Positions 52,155 through 61,256 of a stretch of DNA of 64,000 nt are shown piece by piece. The notes below the pieces were generated by a model. That model had not been told where the DNA came from and searched no databases. It was given only the letters and a program-made list of their open reading frames with translations. The translations under genes and the position numbers were made by a program. The DNA is taken from assembly GCF_017833295.1 (NCBI RefSeq), contig NZ_JAFIBW010000001.1, forward strand, positions 1-64,000, in the 5' to 3' direction. Positions within the stretch are counted from its first letter, which is position 1, and each line of letters opens with the position of its first letter. This DNA is from Methylobacterium sp. PvR107 (lineage in GTDB: Bacteria > Pseudomonadota > Alphaproteobacteria > Rhizobiales > Beijerinckiaceae).

Positions 52155-53747
52155 ATGGATCGCCGTCGTTTCCTCCAGCTCGCAGCGGCCCCGGCCCTCA
52201 CCGCGGGCATCGCACGGCCGAGCCGCGTCGCCGCGCAGGGCACGCGCGTCCTGCGCTACGTGCCCTACACCGACGTCACGGTCCTCGACCCCACCTGGAG
52301 CACCGCCTACGTCACCCGCGACCACGCGGCGATGGTCTACGACACGCTGTTCGCCCTCGACGAACGGCTGATGCCCCAGCCCCAGATGCTGGCCGGCCAC
52401 TCGGTCTCGGACGATGGCCTCACCTGGGAACTTACCCTGCGGCCGGGACTGAACTTCCACGACGGCTCGGCCGTACTCGCCCGGGATTGCGTCGCGAGCC
52501 TCGTGCGCTGGGCGCGCCGTGACGCCTTCGGCGGGGCGCTGATGGCCGTGACCGACGAACTCACGGCTCCCGACGACGGCACCATCCGCTTCCGCCTCAA
52601 GCGGCCCTTCCCGCTCTTGCCCTACGCCCTGGCCCGTAACGGCGCCCCCTACCCCGCGATCATGCCCGAGCGGCTGGCGCGGACCGACGCCTTCACCCAG
52701 CTCACCGAGATCGTCGGGAGCGGCCCGTTCCGCTTCAAAGCGGACGAGCGCGTCGTCGGCGCGCGCGCCGTGTACACCCGGTTCGAGGGCTATCGCCCGC
52801 GCGAGACCGGGACGCCGAGCGGCACCGCTGGGCCGAAGATCGTGCATTTCGATCGGGTCGAGTGGCTCGTCCAGCCGGACGCGGCCACCGCCGTCAACGC
52901 CCTCGTCGCGGGGGAGGTCGACATGTTCTACAATCCACCCACCGACCTGTTGCCGGTCCTGCGCCGCAGCCGCGACCTGCAGGTCTTCCAGGGCGATCCC
53001 CTCGGCAACGTCGCCCTGATGCGGGTGAATCACCTGCACCCGCCCTTCGACAATCCGGGCGTGCGCCGCGCCGTCCTCTCGGCCGTGCGCCAGGAGGACT
53101 TCATGCTGGCGATGATGGGCGAGGACCGCGCCCTGTGGCGCGACGGGGTCGGCGTCTTCCCGCCCGGCACGCCGATGGCGAGCGAGGCCGGCCTCGACGT
53201 CCTGGCGAGCCCGCGGCCGGTCGAGGAGGCCAAGCGCGCGCTGGAGGCGGCGGGCTATCGGGGCGAGCGCGCGGTGGTGCTGATCTCGACCGACAGCCCC
53301 AAGCTCCGGGCGCTCGGCGAGGTGGCGGCCGACCTGATGCGTCGCATCGGCATGAACGTCGACCCGCAGGTCACCGACTGGGGCACTGTGGTGCAGCGCC
53401 GCGCTAAGAAGGAGCCGGTCGCGCAGGGCGGGTGGAGCGCGTTCTTCACGACCTTCTCCGGCCAGGACCTCCTCGACCCCGCGGGCTACCTGGCACTGCG
53501 CGGCACCGGCGAGCGCGCGTGGTTCGGCTGGCCGACCGACGCGCGGGTGGAGGATCTGCGCGCCCAGTGGCTGGCGAGCGGCGATCCCGCGCAGCAGCGG
53601 GCGATCTGCAGGGATATTCAGGCACGGGCGATGGCCGAGGTGCCTTTCATGCCGCTGGGGCAAGCCTTCTACGCCACGGCGGCCAAGCGCGACCTCACCG
53701 GCATCCTGAAGGGCTTCAGCACCTTCTGGAACGTGCGGCGGGCTTGA
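52155..53747 (+). CDS. ABC transporter solute-binding protein family 5 (DppA-like)
   Basis: A 530-residue family-5 binding protein. The start MDRRRFLQLAAAPALTAGIARPSRVAAQ (ATG 52155) is a Tat signal. The mature part begins VLRYVPYTDVTVLDPTWSTAYVTRDHAAMVYDTLF and continues with WELTLRPGLNFHDGSAVLARDCVASLVRW, the family signature. Members bind peptides, opines, glutathione or nickel. No permease genes accompany it. The two amidases encoded just downstream (13 bases) suggest an amide or short peptide ligand. Confidence 0.9.
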   Translation: MDRRRFLQLAAAPALTAGIARPSRVAAQGTRVLRYVPYTDVTVLDPTWSTAYVTRDHAAMVYDTLFALDERLMPQPQMLAGHSVSDDGLTWELTLRPGLNFHDGSAVLARDCVASLVRWARRDAFGGALMAVTDELTAPDDGTIRFRLKRPFPLLPYALARNGAPYPAIMPERLARTDAFTQLTEIVGSGPFRFKADERVVGARAVYTRFEGYRPRETGTPSGTAGPKIVHFDRVEWLVQPDAATAVNALVAGEVDMFYNPPTDLLPVLRRSRDLQVFQGDPLGNVALMRVNHLHPPFDNPGVRRAVLSAVRQEDFMLAMMGEDRALWRDGVGVFPPGTPMASEAGLDVLASPRPVEEAKRALEAAGYRGERAVVLISTDSPKLRALGEVAADLMRRIGMNVDPQVTDWGTVVQRRAKKEPVAQGGWSAFFTTFSGQDLLDPAGYLALRGTGERAWFGWPTDARVEDLRAQWLASGDPAQQRAICRDIQARAMAEVPFMPLGQAFYATAAKRDLTGILKGFSTFWNVRRA

Positions 53748-53760
53748 GGAGATCGGGATC

Positions 53761-55209
53761 ATGGCGGATGACCTCGCCTACATGCCCGCGGCGGAACTCG
53801 CGACCCTGATCCGAACGCGGCGGCTGTCACCGGTGGAGCTCATGACGGCGACGCTCGCGCGTATCGTCAGGGCCCAACCGGTGCTGAACGCCTTCATCAC
53901 CGTCGCGGAGGAGCAGGCGCTCGCCGGCGCCCGGGCAGCGGAGGCCGCGGTGATGCGCGGAGAGCCGCTGGAGCCGCTGCACGGTCTGCCGGTCTCGATC
54001 AAGGATCTCGTTCCGACCGCCGGGATCCGCACCACCTGGGGCTCGCGCGTCTTCGCCGAGCACGTGCCGGAGGCCGACGCGGAGGTCGTGACCCGCCTAA
54101 AGGCTTCCGGCGCGATCGTCGTGGGTAAGACCACCACGCCGGAATTCGGGCAGCAATGCCTGACCCAAGCGCCCCTGTTCGGACGCACGCGCAACGCCTG
54201 GGACGCGGGCCGCACGTCGGGCGGCTCCAGCGGCGGGGCGGCCGTGGCCGCGGCTGCGGGACTGACAGCGCTCGCAGTCGCCACCGACGGCGGCGGCTCG
54301 ACCCGGATCCCCGCCGCCTGCAACGGCGTCGTCGGCTTCAAGCAGGGGCTCGGCGTCGTGCCGCAGGAATACGCCCAGGACGGGTTCGGCAACATCTCCT
54401 ACGTGACGCCGATGACCCGCACCGTCCGCGACACGGCGCTGATGCTCGACGCAATGGCCGGACCCGACCCTCGGGACCCGCTCAGCGCGGGCCGGCCCCA
54501 GCCGGGCTTCGTTGCGGCCCTGGACACGCTCCGTCCGGGCACGAAGCCCCTCGCCGGGCTGCGCGTCGGCTGGCGGCCGCTGCTCGGCAATGCTCACGTG
54601 GCGGCCGACGTGCTGGCTGCCTGCGAGCGGGCGGTCGCCGCCCTGGCGGATCTCGGCGCCGAGACGCGCGTCCACGAGGCGCCGTTCGAGAACCCGGAGG
54701 CCCTCTGGTTCGTCAGCAACGGCGCCTATCGCAGGGCGCAGTTCGGCCACCACCTCGCGCACCACCGGGAGATCCTGTGCCCGACCTTCGTGCGCCAGAT
54801 GGACCGGGTGTGCGACGTCTCGGCGGCCGAGCTCTACGCGGCGATCTTCGCGCGCACCGGCCTCTTCCGGCAGGTGCAATCGTGGTTCAGCGACATCGAC
54901 GTCCTGGCGATGCCGACCCTGTCGCGCACGGCCCTGCCGATCGACCAGGACTTCTTCGGGCCGATCACGATCGACGGGAGAGCCGTGCCGAACCTGCGCG
55001 CGGCTTGGTACCCGTACACGATGCCGTTCAACCTCACCGGCAACCCGGCGGTAAGCCTGCCCTGCGGGTTCGACGAAGCGGGACTGCCGGTCGCGATCCA
55101 GCTCGTCGGACCCGTCGGCGAAGATGCCCGCCTGCTGCAGGTCGCGGCCGCCTTTGAGCGGGCGATGCCCTGGGCGGACCGGCATCCGTCGCTGCCGGAA
55201 TTCGACTGA
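53761..55209 (+). CDS. Amidase-signature amidase (first copy)
   Basis: A 482-residue amidase. The Ser-cisSer-Lys triad is readable: Lys81 in PVSIKDL, cis-Ser156 in SGGSSGGA and nucleophile Ser180 in DGGGSTRIPA. The C-terminal block PFNLTGNPAVSLPCGFDEAGLPVAIQLVGP is typical. It hydrolyses a carboxamide, releasing ammonia or an amine. It overlaps neither neighbour but lies 13 bases after the binding protein and 14 before a second amidase, implying one operon. Confidence 0.93.
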   Translation: MADDLAYMPAAELATLIRTRRLSPVELMTATLARIVRAQPVLNAFITVAEEQALAGARAAEAAVMRGEPLEPLHGLPVSIKDLVPTAGIRTTWGSRVFAEHVPEADAEVVTRLKASGAIVVGKTTTPEFGQQCLTQAPLFGRTRNAWDAGRTSGGSSGGAAVAAAAGLTALAVATDGGGSTRIPAACNGVVGFKQGLGVVPQEYAQDGFGNISYVTPMTRTVRDTALMLDAMAGPDPRDPLSAGRPQPGFVAALDTLRPGTKPLAGLRVGWRPLLGNAHVAADVLAACERAVAALADLGAETRVHEAPFENPEALWFVSNGAYRRAQFGHHLAHHREILCPTFVRQMDRVCDVSAAELYAAIFARTGLFRQVQSWFSDIDVLAMPTLSRTALPIDQDFFGPITIDGRAVPNLRAAWYPYTMPFNLTGNPAVSLPCGFDEAGLPVAIQLVGPVGEDARLLQVAAAFERAMPWADRHPSLPEFD

Positions 55210-55223
55210 CCCGAGGAGCAGAG

Positions 55224-56612
55224 ATGGCCCCCTACGATCCGAGCCGCCGGACCTCGGGCTTCGACGCCGCCGCGGAGGCGTTCCGCTCGGGCGCCGATTC
55301 CCCGCGAGCCTATCTGGAGCGCTGCCTCGCGGTGATCGCCGAGCGCGAGCCCGTGGTGCGGGCCTTCGTGGTCGTGAACGAGGCCGGGGCGCGGGAAGCC
55401 GCGGACGCCAGCGGCGCGCGCTGGCGGGCGGGGCAGCCGCTCTCGCCGATCGACGGCATGCCGGTGGGGATCAAGGACCTCCTCGAGACGCGCGACATGC
55501 CGACCCAGATGGGCTGCGCGGCCTACGCGGGCAACTTTCCCCGACGCGACAACGCCGCGGTCTGGGCGCTGCGCGAGGCCGGGGCGGTGGTCCTCGGCAA
55601 GACCACCACGGCCGAACTCGGCGGCACGCACCCGCCGGCGACGACGAACCCGTTCGATCCGGCGCGCACGCCGGGGGGGTCGTCCTCGGGCTCAGCCGCC
55701 GCGGTCGCGGCCGGGATGGTGCCGGCCGCGATCGGCAGTCAGGTCGGCGGCTCGATCATCCGGCCGGCGAGTTACTGCGGCAACTGGGCCCTGAAGCCGT
55801 CCCAGGGCGCGATCAACCGCGGCGAGCGACAGGCGACCAGCATGAGCACGCACGGCGTGCACGCGACCTGCGCGAACGACATGTGGCGCGTGTCGATCGA
55901 GATCGCCCGCCGGGCCGGCGGAGATCCGGGCCGCGCCCCGCTCGCCGGCCCCGCGGACCCGCCCGCCTCGCATCGGCCGCTCACCGTGTCGGTGATGGAG
56001 ACGGAAGGGTGGGAGGCGCTCGACGATGCGTCGCGGGCGGCCTTCGAGGCGGTGGTGGCGCAGATCGCCGCTGCCGGCGTCACGGTGCTGCGCCGCCGGG
56101 ACGACCCCGCGATCGAGCGCCTCGAGCGCGCCCTCGTCGGCGTGCGCGAGATGGCCAACACGATCACCGCCTGGGAGAACCACTGGGCGATCCGCAACCT
56201 CGTGGCTCAGCACCCGGACGGCGTCAGCGCGCGGGCCAAGGCCACGGTCGCGACCGCGGAGCGCCTAGGGATCGAGGGCTACCAAGATCTGCTGCGGCGG
56301 CGGGAGGCGGTGCGCTCCGTGTACGCGACGCTCGCCCCCACGCTCGACGCGCTGATCGCGCCGGCCTCGCCCGGACCGGCGCCGCCCTGGTCAGGCGATC
56401 GTCCCGGCGCGCCGCTCGCGCCGCGCCCGACGGGGGATTCCGTGTTCAACACGCCGAGCTCGCTCCTCGGCGCGCCCGTTGTGACGGTCCCCCTCACGGC
56501 CGTGGGCGGCCTGCCGATGGGCATTCAGGTCGTGGGGCAGCCCGGCACGGACGCGCGGATGACGGCGATCGCGCGCTGGATGGGCGAGGCGCTGCGGCCG
56601 GTCGTCGTCTGA
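55224..56612 (+). CDS. Amidase-signature amidase (second copy)
   Basis: A 462-residue amidase distinct from the first. The triad is Lys84 (PVGIKDL), cis-Ser153 (PGGSSSGS) and Ser177 (GGSIIRPASYCGNW), with the same 24-residue Ser spacing. The sequence around the nucleophile (IRPAS) differs from the first enzyme, so a different amide is likely. GAGGAGCAGAG upstream is a strong ribosome-binding site. It is the last rightward gene of the binding-protein/amidase operon. Confidence 0.93.
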   Translation: MAPYDPSRRTSGFDAAAEAFRSGADSPRAYLERCLAVIAEREPVVRAFVVVNEAGAREAADASGARWRAGQPLSPIDGMPVGIKDLLETRDMPTQMGCAAYAGNFPRRDNAAVWALREAGAVVLGKTTTAELGGTHPPATTNPFDPARTPGGSSSGSAAAVAAGMVPAAIGSQVGGSIIRPASYCGNWALKPSQGAINRGERQATSMSTHGVHATCANDMWRVSIEIARRAGGDPGRAPLAGPADPPASHRPLTVSVMETEGWEALDDASRAAFEAVVAQIAAAGVTVLRRRDDPAIERLERALVGVREMANTITAWENHWAIRNLVAQHPDGVSARAKATVATAERLGIEGYQDLLRRREAVRSVYATLAPTLDALIAPASPGPAPPWSGDRPGAPLAPRPTGDSVFNTPSSLLGAPVVTVPLTAVGGLPMGIQVVGQPGTDARMTAIARWMGEALRPVVV

Positions 56613-56723
56613 CCGAGGATGCGCCGCCCGTCGGTCATGCGATCCTTCGTCTTGCGATAGACGACATCTTCTTGGGGTTAGACAGCGGGTTTAGGACGAC
56701 AGCTCACGCCGGGCCCTCGGACC

Positions 56724-58166
56724 TCAGCCGCGCAAAGGCAGACTCAACGGGGTGAGCACGTCGACAGTCCGACCGCGGTAGTCGCGGCTCGGGCACAGGG
56801 CCATCATCCTCGCCTGGGCTTCGGTAAGGCGCTCGGCCGCGGCACGGTGATCGAGATCTGTCACGTGCCCGTTTGCCACCACCTGACGGCCCGCCACGAA
56901 CACATCCCGCACGGCTCGGTCGGCCGCATGGAAGACGAGCGAGCGCAGCGGATCGCGGGCCGGCATCATGTCGGGCTGCTTCAGATCCACCAGCACGATA
57001 TCGGCACGCGCACCGACAGCCAGTCGGCCGAGATCGTCGCGCAGCAGCGCGCTCGCGCCGCCCACAGTGGCGGCGTGGAACAGCATGCCGGTCGAGACAT
57101 CGGTGATGTCGCGGGCGGCGATCCGGCTGAAGGTGCCGGCCTTGCGGATCTCCTCCAGCATGTTGTGCGGGCTCGTGTCGGTGCCGAGCGCCATCGTGAT
57201 ACCGGCGCGCATGTAGGCGCCGAAGCTCTCGAGGATCTGGCCATAGCGGGCGAACGGCGTCGGGCAGTGCGCGACCGCGCAGCCGCTCTCGGCCAAGAGG
57301 CGCAGGTCATCGCGGGTCCAGCCTCGGATCCAGGAATGGGTGTCCAGGAAGATCGCGTGGCCGAGGATGGTCCCTGGCCCGAGGATCCCGAGATCGGTCG
57401 CGTGGCGGATCGAGGTGACCCCGTGTCGGCGCGTCATCTCCTGCAGTTCGAGCACGCCCTGGGAGAGGTGCAGGGTAAAAGGGATGCCACGCTCGAGCGC
57501 GGCGGCCCGGCTGTCGCGCAGGAGATCGTCGGTACAGTTCTCGATCTGCATCGGCGACACCACGCCGGAGAGCCGGCCTGACGGGTGCGCGGGCAGGCTG
57601 TCGATGAGGGCGAGGGCCGTGTCGAGGCCGCGCCGGCCCCCTGCCTCGTCCCAGGCGAAGCCGAGGCTGTGGCCGTTCTCCAGGCGCCAGCGGGCCGAAG
57701 CGAAGCCGGGGGCGAGGAAGCCACGAATGCCGCTTCTCGCGATAGTCTCGGTCCAGCCTTCGTAGGGCGCGGTGATGTCGCAGATGCTGGTGACACCGCT
57801 CTTCAGCAGTTCGCACAGGGCGACCTCGGTGGCGGCGCAGCGCAGGCCAGGGTCGGTGGTATCGAAGGCTTGGGAGCGCTCGTACAGCCCGGTCATATAC
57901 ATGCTCGGGACGCCGTGCTCCTCGCGGATGCCGCGGTAGGCTGGTTCGTGTCCGAGATGGGAGTGAACGTCGACGAGCCCGGGCATCACCATCAGGTCGC
58001 GCCCATCGAAAATCTGGTCTGCAGTGCCCGTGAAGTCGGGACCGACGTAGAGGATGCGATCTTCGGTGAAAGCGACGTCGATACCGCGCTGGTAGACATG
58101 TTGGCTCGTCGCCCCATCCCAGGCGATCGCCCAATCTGCTCTCTTGATCAGCGTCTTACGGGGCAT
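56724..58166 (-). CDS. AtzA/TrzN-like amidohydrolase
   Basis: A 480-residue metal-dependent hydrolase. ATG 58166 is preceded by GGAGGTGA, choosing it over the frame start at 58196. Metal sites are GLVDVHSHLGHE (HxH), FTLHLSQG, GHAIFLDTHSW and MALGTDTSPHN (terminal Asp). This is the deaminase/chlorohydrolase branch with cytosine deaminase, guanine deaminase and s-triazine hydrolases. Converging on the amidase operon, it may open or deaminate an N-heterocycle whose amide products the amidases take further (inference). Confidence 0.88.
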   Translation of the reverse strand: MPRKTLIKRADWAIAWDGATSQHVYQRGIDVAFTEDRILYVGPDFTGTADQIFDGRDLMVMPGLVDVHSHLGHEPAYRGIREEHGVPSMYMTGLYERSQAFDTTDPGLRCAATEVALCELLKSGVTSICDITAPYEGWTETIARSGIRGFLAPGFASARWRLENGHSLGFAWDEAGGRRGLDTALALIDSLPAHPSGRLSGVVSPMQIENCTDDLLRDSRAAALERGIPFTLHLSQGVLELQEMTRRHGVTSIRHATDLGILGPGTILGHAIFLDTHSWIRGWTRDDLRLLAESGCAVAHCPTPFARYGQILESFGAYMRAGITMALGTDTSPHNMLEEIRKAGTFSRIAARDITDVSTGMLFHAATVGGASALLRDDLGRLAVGARADIVLVDLKQPDMMPARDPLRSLVFHAADRAVRDVFVAGRQVVANGHVTDLDHRAAAERLTEAQARMMALCPSRDYRGRTVDVLTPLSLPLRG

Positions 58167-58484
58167 TGCTTCACCTCCGCGGGGCGGCCGTCGCACTCAC
58201 CGCGGTCGCTCAGGAAGCCAAGCCGCGAGGAGCCTCCGCAACTGAACGACGCAAAGCGGCCGGTCGGGCCACATTGTCGACCTTCGATTGACGCCCGATG
58301 CAAGCGGCGGTCCTCTGGCGCGCACGGCTCCTGCTTCGCCAAAGCGCGCTCTGATGAGTGTGAGGCGATGGTCAGCGCTAAGTGCCTAAGCGAGATGAAG
58401 AAGGTCGGCATGCCACCGGTTTCGTCCCTTCGGCCGGCGCAGCTCTCCAAGGAGCCGTGCTCTGCTCATTTTCATCGATCAGAC
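58167..58484. other. Intergenic region
   Basis: Nothing recognisable. The leftward frame here (with MPTFFISLRHLALTI) has no family resemblance and no ribosome-binding site. The right edge is the broken start of the IS407-group remnant. Confidence 0.4.
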
Positions 58485-58489
58485 CCATA

Positions 58490-58748
58490 AGAGAGTGCGT
58501 GTGAAGAACAAATCGCCTTCGCGCTGAAGCAGGCCGAGACCGGGACACCGGTCGCGGAGGGGCTGCGCCGGATGGGCATCTCCGAACAGACGTTTTACCT
58601 CTGGAAGAAGCTCTACGGTGGCTTGGGGACGGGCGAGTTGCGGCGGCTGAAGCAGCTCGAGGACGAGAACCGCAAGCTCAGGCAGCTCGTCGCCGATCTG
58701 AGCCTCGACAAGCACATCCTGCAGGACGTGCTCGCAAAAAAGCTCTGA
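58490..58748 (+). pseudogene. IS407-group orfA remnant without start codon
   Basis: From the codon after TAA (58487-58489) the frame reads EEQIAFALKQAETGTPVAEGLRRMGISEQTFYLWKK, then a zipper helix (LRRLKQLEDENRKLRQLVADLSLDKHILQDVLAKKL). Intact relatives begin about eight residues earlier with an ATG; here no ATG, GTG or TTG precedes the HTH. The perfect slippery heptamer A AAA AAG at 58736-58742 for the -1 shift into orfB remains. Confidence 0.75.
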
Positions 58749-59580
58749 CGCCTGCTCGGCGACGCGAGCTCGTGCACCCGGTTCAGGAGGCGCACGGGGT
58801 GAGCGAGCGGCGCGGCTGCGCCGCGCTCGGCGTCGGCCGGTCGGGCATCCGCTACCGCTCGACCAAGCCCGATCAGGCACCGCTGCGGATGCGCATCTGT
58901 GATCTGGCCAAAAGCCGGGTGCGCTACGGTTATTTCCGGATCTACATCCTGCTGCGCCGGGAGGGCTGGCGGGTGAACCATAAGAGGGTCCACCGTCTCT
59001 ACCGGGACGAGGGGCTGAGCCTGCGGCTCAAGCGACCGCGCCGGCACGTCAGCGCGGCACACCGTGAGCGTCAGCCTGCTGCGCTCCGGCCGAACGAACG
59101 CTGGTCGATGGAGTTCGTCTCCGACGCTCTGTTCGACGGCCGCCGACTGCGGGCCCTGACCGTCGTCGATGCGTTCACGCGCGAGGCTCTGGCGATCGAG
59201 GTCGACCAGGCATCAAAAGCGAGCAGGTCGTGGCTGTCGTCGGCCGCTTGGCGCTGCTGCGCGGAGTACCGTGCGCGATTCAGGTCGATAACGGGCCTGA
59301 GTTCGTCTCGAAAGCCCTCGACCGCTGGGCCTACGAGAACGGTGTCACGTTGGACTTCTCGCGCCCTGGCAAGCCGACCGACAACGCACTGGTCGAGTCG
59401 TTCAACGGCCGGCTGCGCGACGAGTGCCTGAACGCGAACTGGTTCTTGTCGTTGCCCGACGCGAGGAGCAAGACCGAGCCGTGGCGGCGGCACTACAACG
59501 AGAGCCGTCCTCACACCGCCCTGGGGTGGCGAACGCCCCAGGAATTCGCCTTGGCGGCGGCCCTGCAGGCCGCCGAATGA
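58749..59580 (+). pseudogene. IS407-group orfB transposase, frameshifted
   Basis: The first frame carries the HTH_21 part and the first Asp region (RYGYFRIYILLRREGWRVNHKRV, NERWSMEFVSDAL, FTREALAIEVDQ). It then loses frame at 59209-59210, where a GGG run appears reduced to GG. The next frame continues exactly in family register (VAVVGRLALLRGVPCAIQVDNGPEFVSKAL and ALVESFNGRLRDECLN, the remaining D and E), to a stop at 59580. A one-base deletion explains both. The enzyme is inactive. Confidence 0.82.
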
Positions 59581-59628
59581 GACCCGGAGGCTCACCTTTC
59601 GGCCGGACCAAAATCCGGGGGCCCCTCA

Positions 59629-60237
59629 GTCGAGCGCTTCGACAAGGATCCCGGTCTGTGGCGGGTGAACGGTGAGGTGATGACCGGCGCTGAACTCGTC
59701 GCCGGAGCGGATGGGGTTCATGGACGGGTAGGATTGAGCAGGCGAGCCGTAACGATACCGCCACTCGGCCCTTCTCAATTGCACTTCAAATCAGCGTGCC
59801 GGGGCCAACCGGAACACCCGGCACCAAGTCTGGCCCGACCGGATCGCTGGGTGGCTGTGGCATCGGCGGATCGCCGGGCATGGGTTCGGTCGGCGGCGGC
59901 TCACCGGGTGTTGGTAGGTCCGGTCCGTCGGGGTCGGGTATGCCAGGGTTGGCTATCGTCCGGCATCTCCGTCACCGCAAGGGATAACAATCAATCTTGC
60001 CGCCGGATAAGCGGTTCCGTCCCTTGTCGGCCGACGCTGAGATCCGCCATTCGGATCCGGCCTACGATCATGGCCGCCGCCTTGGTCGCGTAGGGATAGG
60101 TCGATCGCTCGGAGAAGAGGCCATCCGCGAACGTCACGATCCAGCGGAAGTATCCAGTGTACGAGAGGCGGGCACCGCCGAGAGCTTGTAGGTGCGGGAC
60201 AAAGCGTCGGTCTCTTGATCAAGCAGAGCGGTTCATG
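59629..60237. other. Intergenic region with Gly/Pro-rich low-complexity stretch
   Basis: At 59796-59987 the rightward frame codes a Gly/Pro/Ser-rich string (VPGPTGTPGTKSGPTGSLGG) lacking a ribosome-binding site and any companion domain. It may be a relic of a collagen-like or Gly-rich secreted protein or simply GC-biased sequence. The rest holds no recognisable gene. Confidence 0.35.
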
Positions 60238-60267
60238 GTGGAAGGGCTTTAGCAGGAGCCCTTCCAC
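60238..60267 (-). terminator. Hairpin terminator of the Met/His-rich gene
   Basis: GTGGAAGGGCT and AGCCCTTCCAC form a perfect 11-bp stem with an 8-base loop. It lies 16 bases beyond the leftward stop codon at 60283. There is no T-run on the gene strand, so it may be a rho-independent terminator of modest strength or a 3' stabiliser. Confidence 0.6.
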
Positions 60268-60282
60268 GTGGTGGTGAGCGCC

Positions 60283-60516
60283 TCACATGCGGTGAGTCAT
60301 TCGCTTCTTCATCATGTGACGGCGCATCATCCGCTGATGCATCATGCGCTTCTTCATCATCATGCGGTCGCCGTGCATCATGCGAACCTGAGTAACGCCG
60401 GATTGGTCGGTGTGGAGGCCGCTGGCGGACATCGGAGCTGCTGACACCGAACCAGCACTGAAGGCGATGCCTCCAAGCAGGGTGGCGGCGGCAAGCGCAA
60501 ACTTCATCTTCTTCAT
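60283..60516 (-). CDS. Small exported Met/His-rich protein
   Basis: A 77-residue precursor starting at ATG 60516 (AGGAGA upstream). A Sec signal peptide (KFALAAATLLGGIAFSAGSVSAA) is followed by about 48 residues whose second half is almost only Met, His, Arg and Lys: RMMHGDRMMMKKRMMHQ, then further RMM/HMM/HRM repeats. Met- and His-rich periplasmic tails bind copper(I) or silver, as in CusF- or CopC-like and PcoE-type proteins. The Arg/Lys content could instead suit polyanion binding. No homologous family is recognised. Confidence 0.75.
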   Translation of the reverse strand: MKKMKFALAAATLLGGIAFSAGSVSAAPMSASGLHTDQSGVTQVRMMHGDRMMMKKRMMHQRMMRRHMMKKRMTHRM

Positions 60517-60812
60517 GCGAGATCTCCTGTGGGCGCGGACTGATCGCCCGCATGGCTCACAAAAGCCTGCAACTCTCGCCAAAGTTCCTAAGTCAGCTCG
60601 ATATCTGTGCCATACTCATCAAATGATGAGTTCAGATAATTTGCCATTACGGACGGACATGTTGGAAAGTTTCGCGTTCGAGTTTCGCGGTCCCGTTTTT
60701 AAACCATTTTTCGACTGGGTCGCTGCCCAAACGATTTTTGAAACGATTTCTTTAAAGCATCTGTTGTCCGAACGCGTCGTTAACAGCGACGGCGCGACCG
60801 TCGGAGCTATCT

Positions 60813-61202
60813 ATGGCACGTACCTCTCTCTTGATCCTCGCCGCTGGCCTGACTGCAGGCGCTCTCAGCCCGGTTCATGCTGCGACGAAGAGGGTGCGTG
60901 TACCGAACCAGTACGACGGCTCTTGGACCATCGTGGCCACTACGGCTCAAGGCCCCTGCTCGGCCAGCACGAGCTATCACGTGCAGATCAAGGACAGCGA
61001 TGCTTCCATCCCCGGGCAGGACGTCGACATCGATGGCGGTGTGTCGGCAGGTGGCGCCGTGCGGGCCACGATCACCAGCGGCACCAACAAGGTGCCGATC
61101 GCCGGCAGCCTGACCGCAAAGGGCAGCGGCAGCGGCACATGGCGCACGTTGGGCGGACTCGTTGCGTGTGACGGCAGTTGGAATGCAAAGCGGGCGAGCT
61201 AG
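60813..61202 (+). CDS. Small secreted protein of unknown function
   Basis: A 129-residue precursor with a signal peptide (MARTSLLILAAGLTAGALSPVHA) and GGAG six bases before the ATG. The mature part, YDGSWTIVATTAQGPCSASTSYHVQIKD, then a Gly-rich beta segment and SGSGTWRTLGGLVACDGSW, has two Cys likely to form a disulfide. The YDGSW...C...GxW...CxGxW pattern recurs in small secreted proteins of Rhizobiales. No enzymatic motif is visible. The 290 bp upstream are AT-leaning and should carry the promoter. Confidence 0.72.
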   Translation: MARTSLLILAAGLTAGALSPVHAATKRVRVPNQYDGSWTIVATTAQGPCSASTSYHVQIKDSDASIPGQDVDIDGGVSAGGAVRATITSGTNKVPIAGSLTAKGSGSGTWRTLGGLVACDGSWNAKRAS

Positions 61203-61256
61203 AACCCTGCGGCCCGACACCGTTACGGGCTGGCCCCAGCATGGCACCTCCCAGAT

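Larger units (their letters stand above)
58485..59628 (+). mobile_element. IS3-family, IS407-group element, decayed
   Basis: The right terminal repeat is present at 59601-59628 (on the opposite strand TGAGGGGCCCCCGGATTTTG). No matching left repeat occurs upstream of orfA, and the orfA start codon is missing. Together with a frameshift in orfB this marks a 5'-truncated, dead copy. Confidence 0.75.

Noticed and set aside
59796..59987. Collagen-like Gly-Pro-rich small ORF
   Set aside because: There is no ribosome-binding site, it is short, and it is composed of GC-rich low-complexity codons next to a dead IS. It is noted only as a possible relic.
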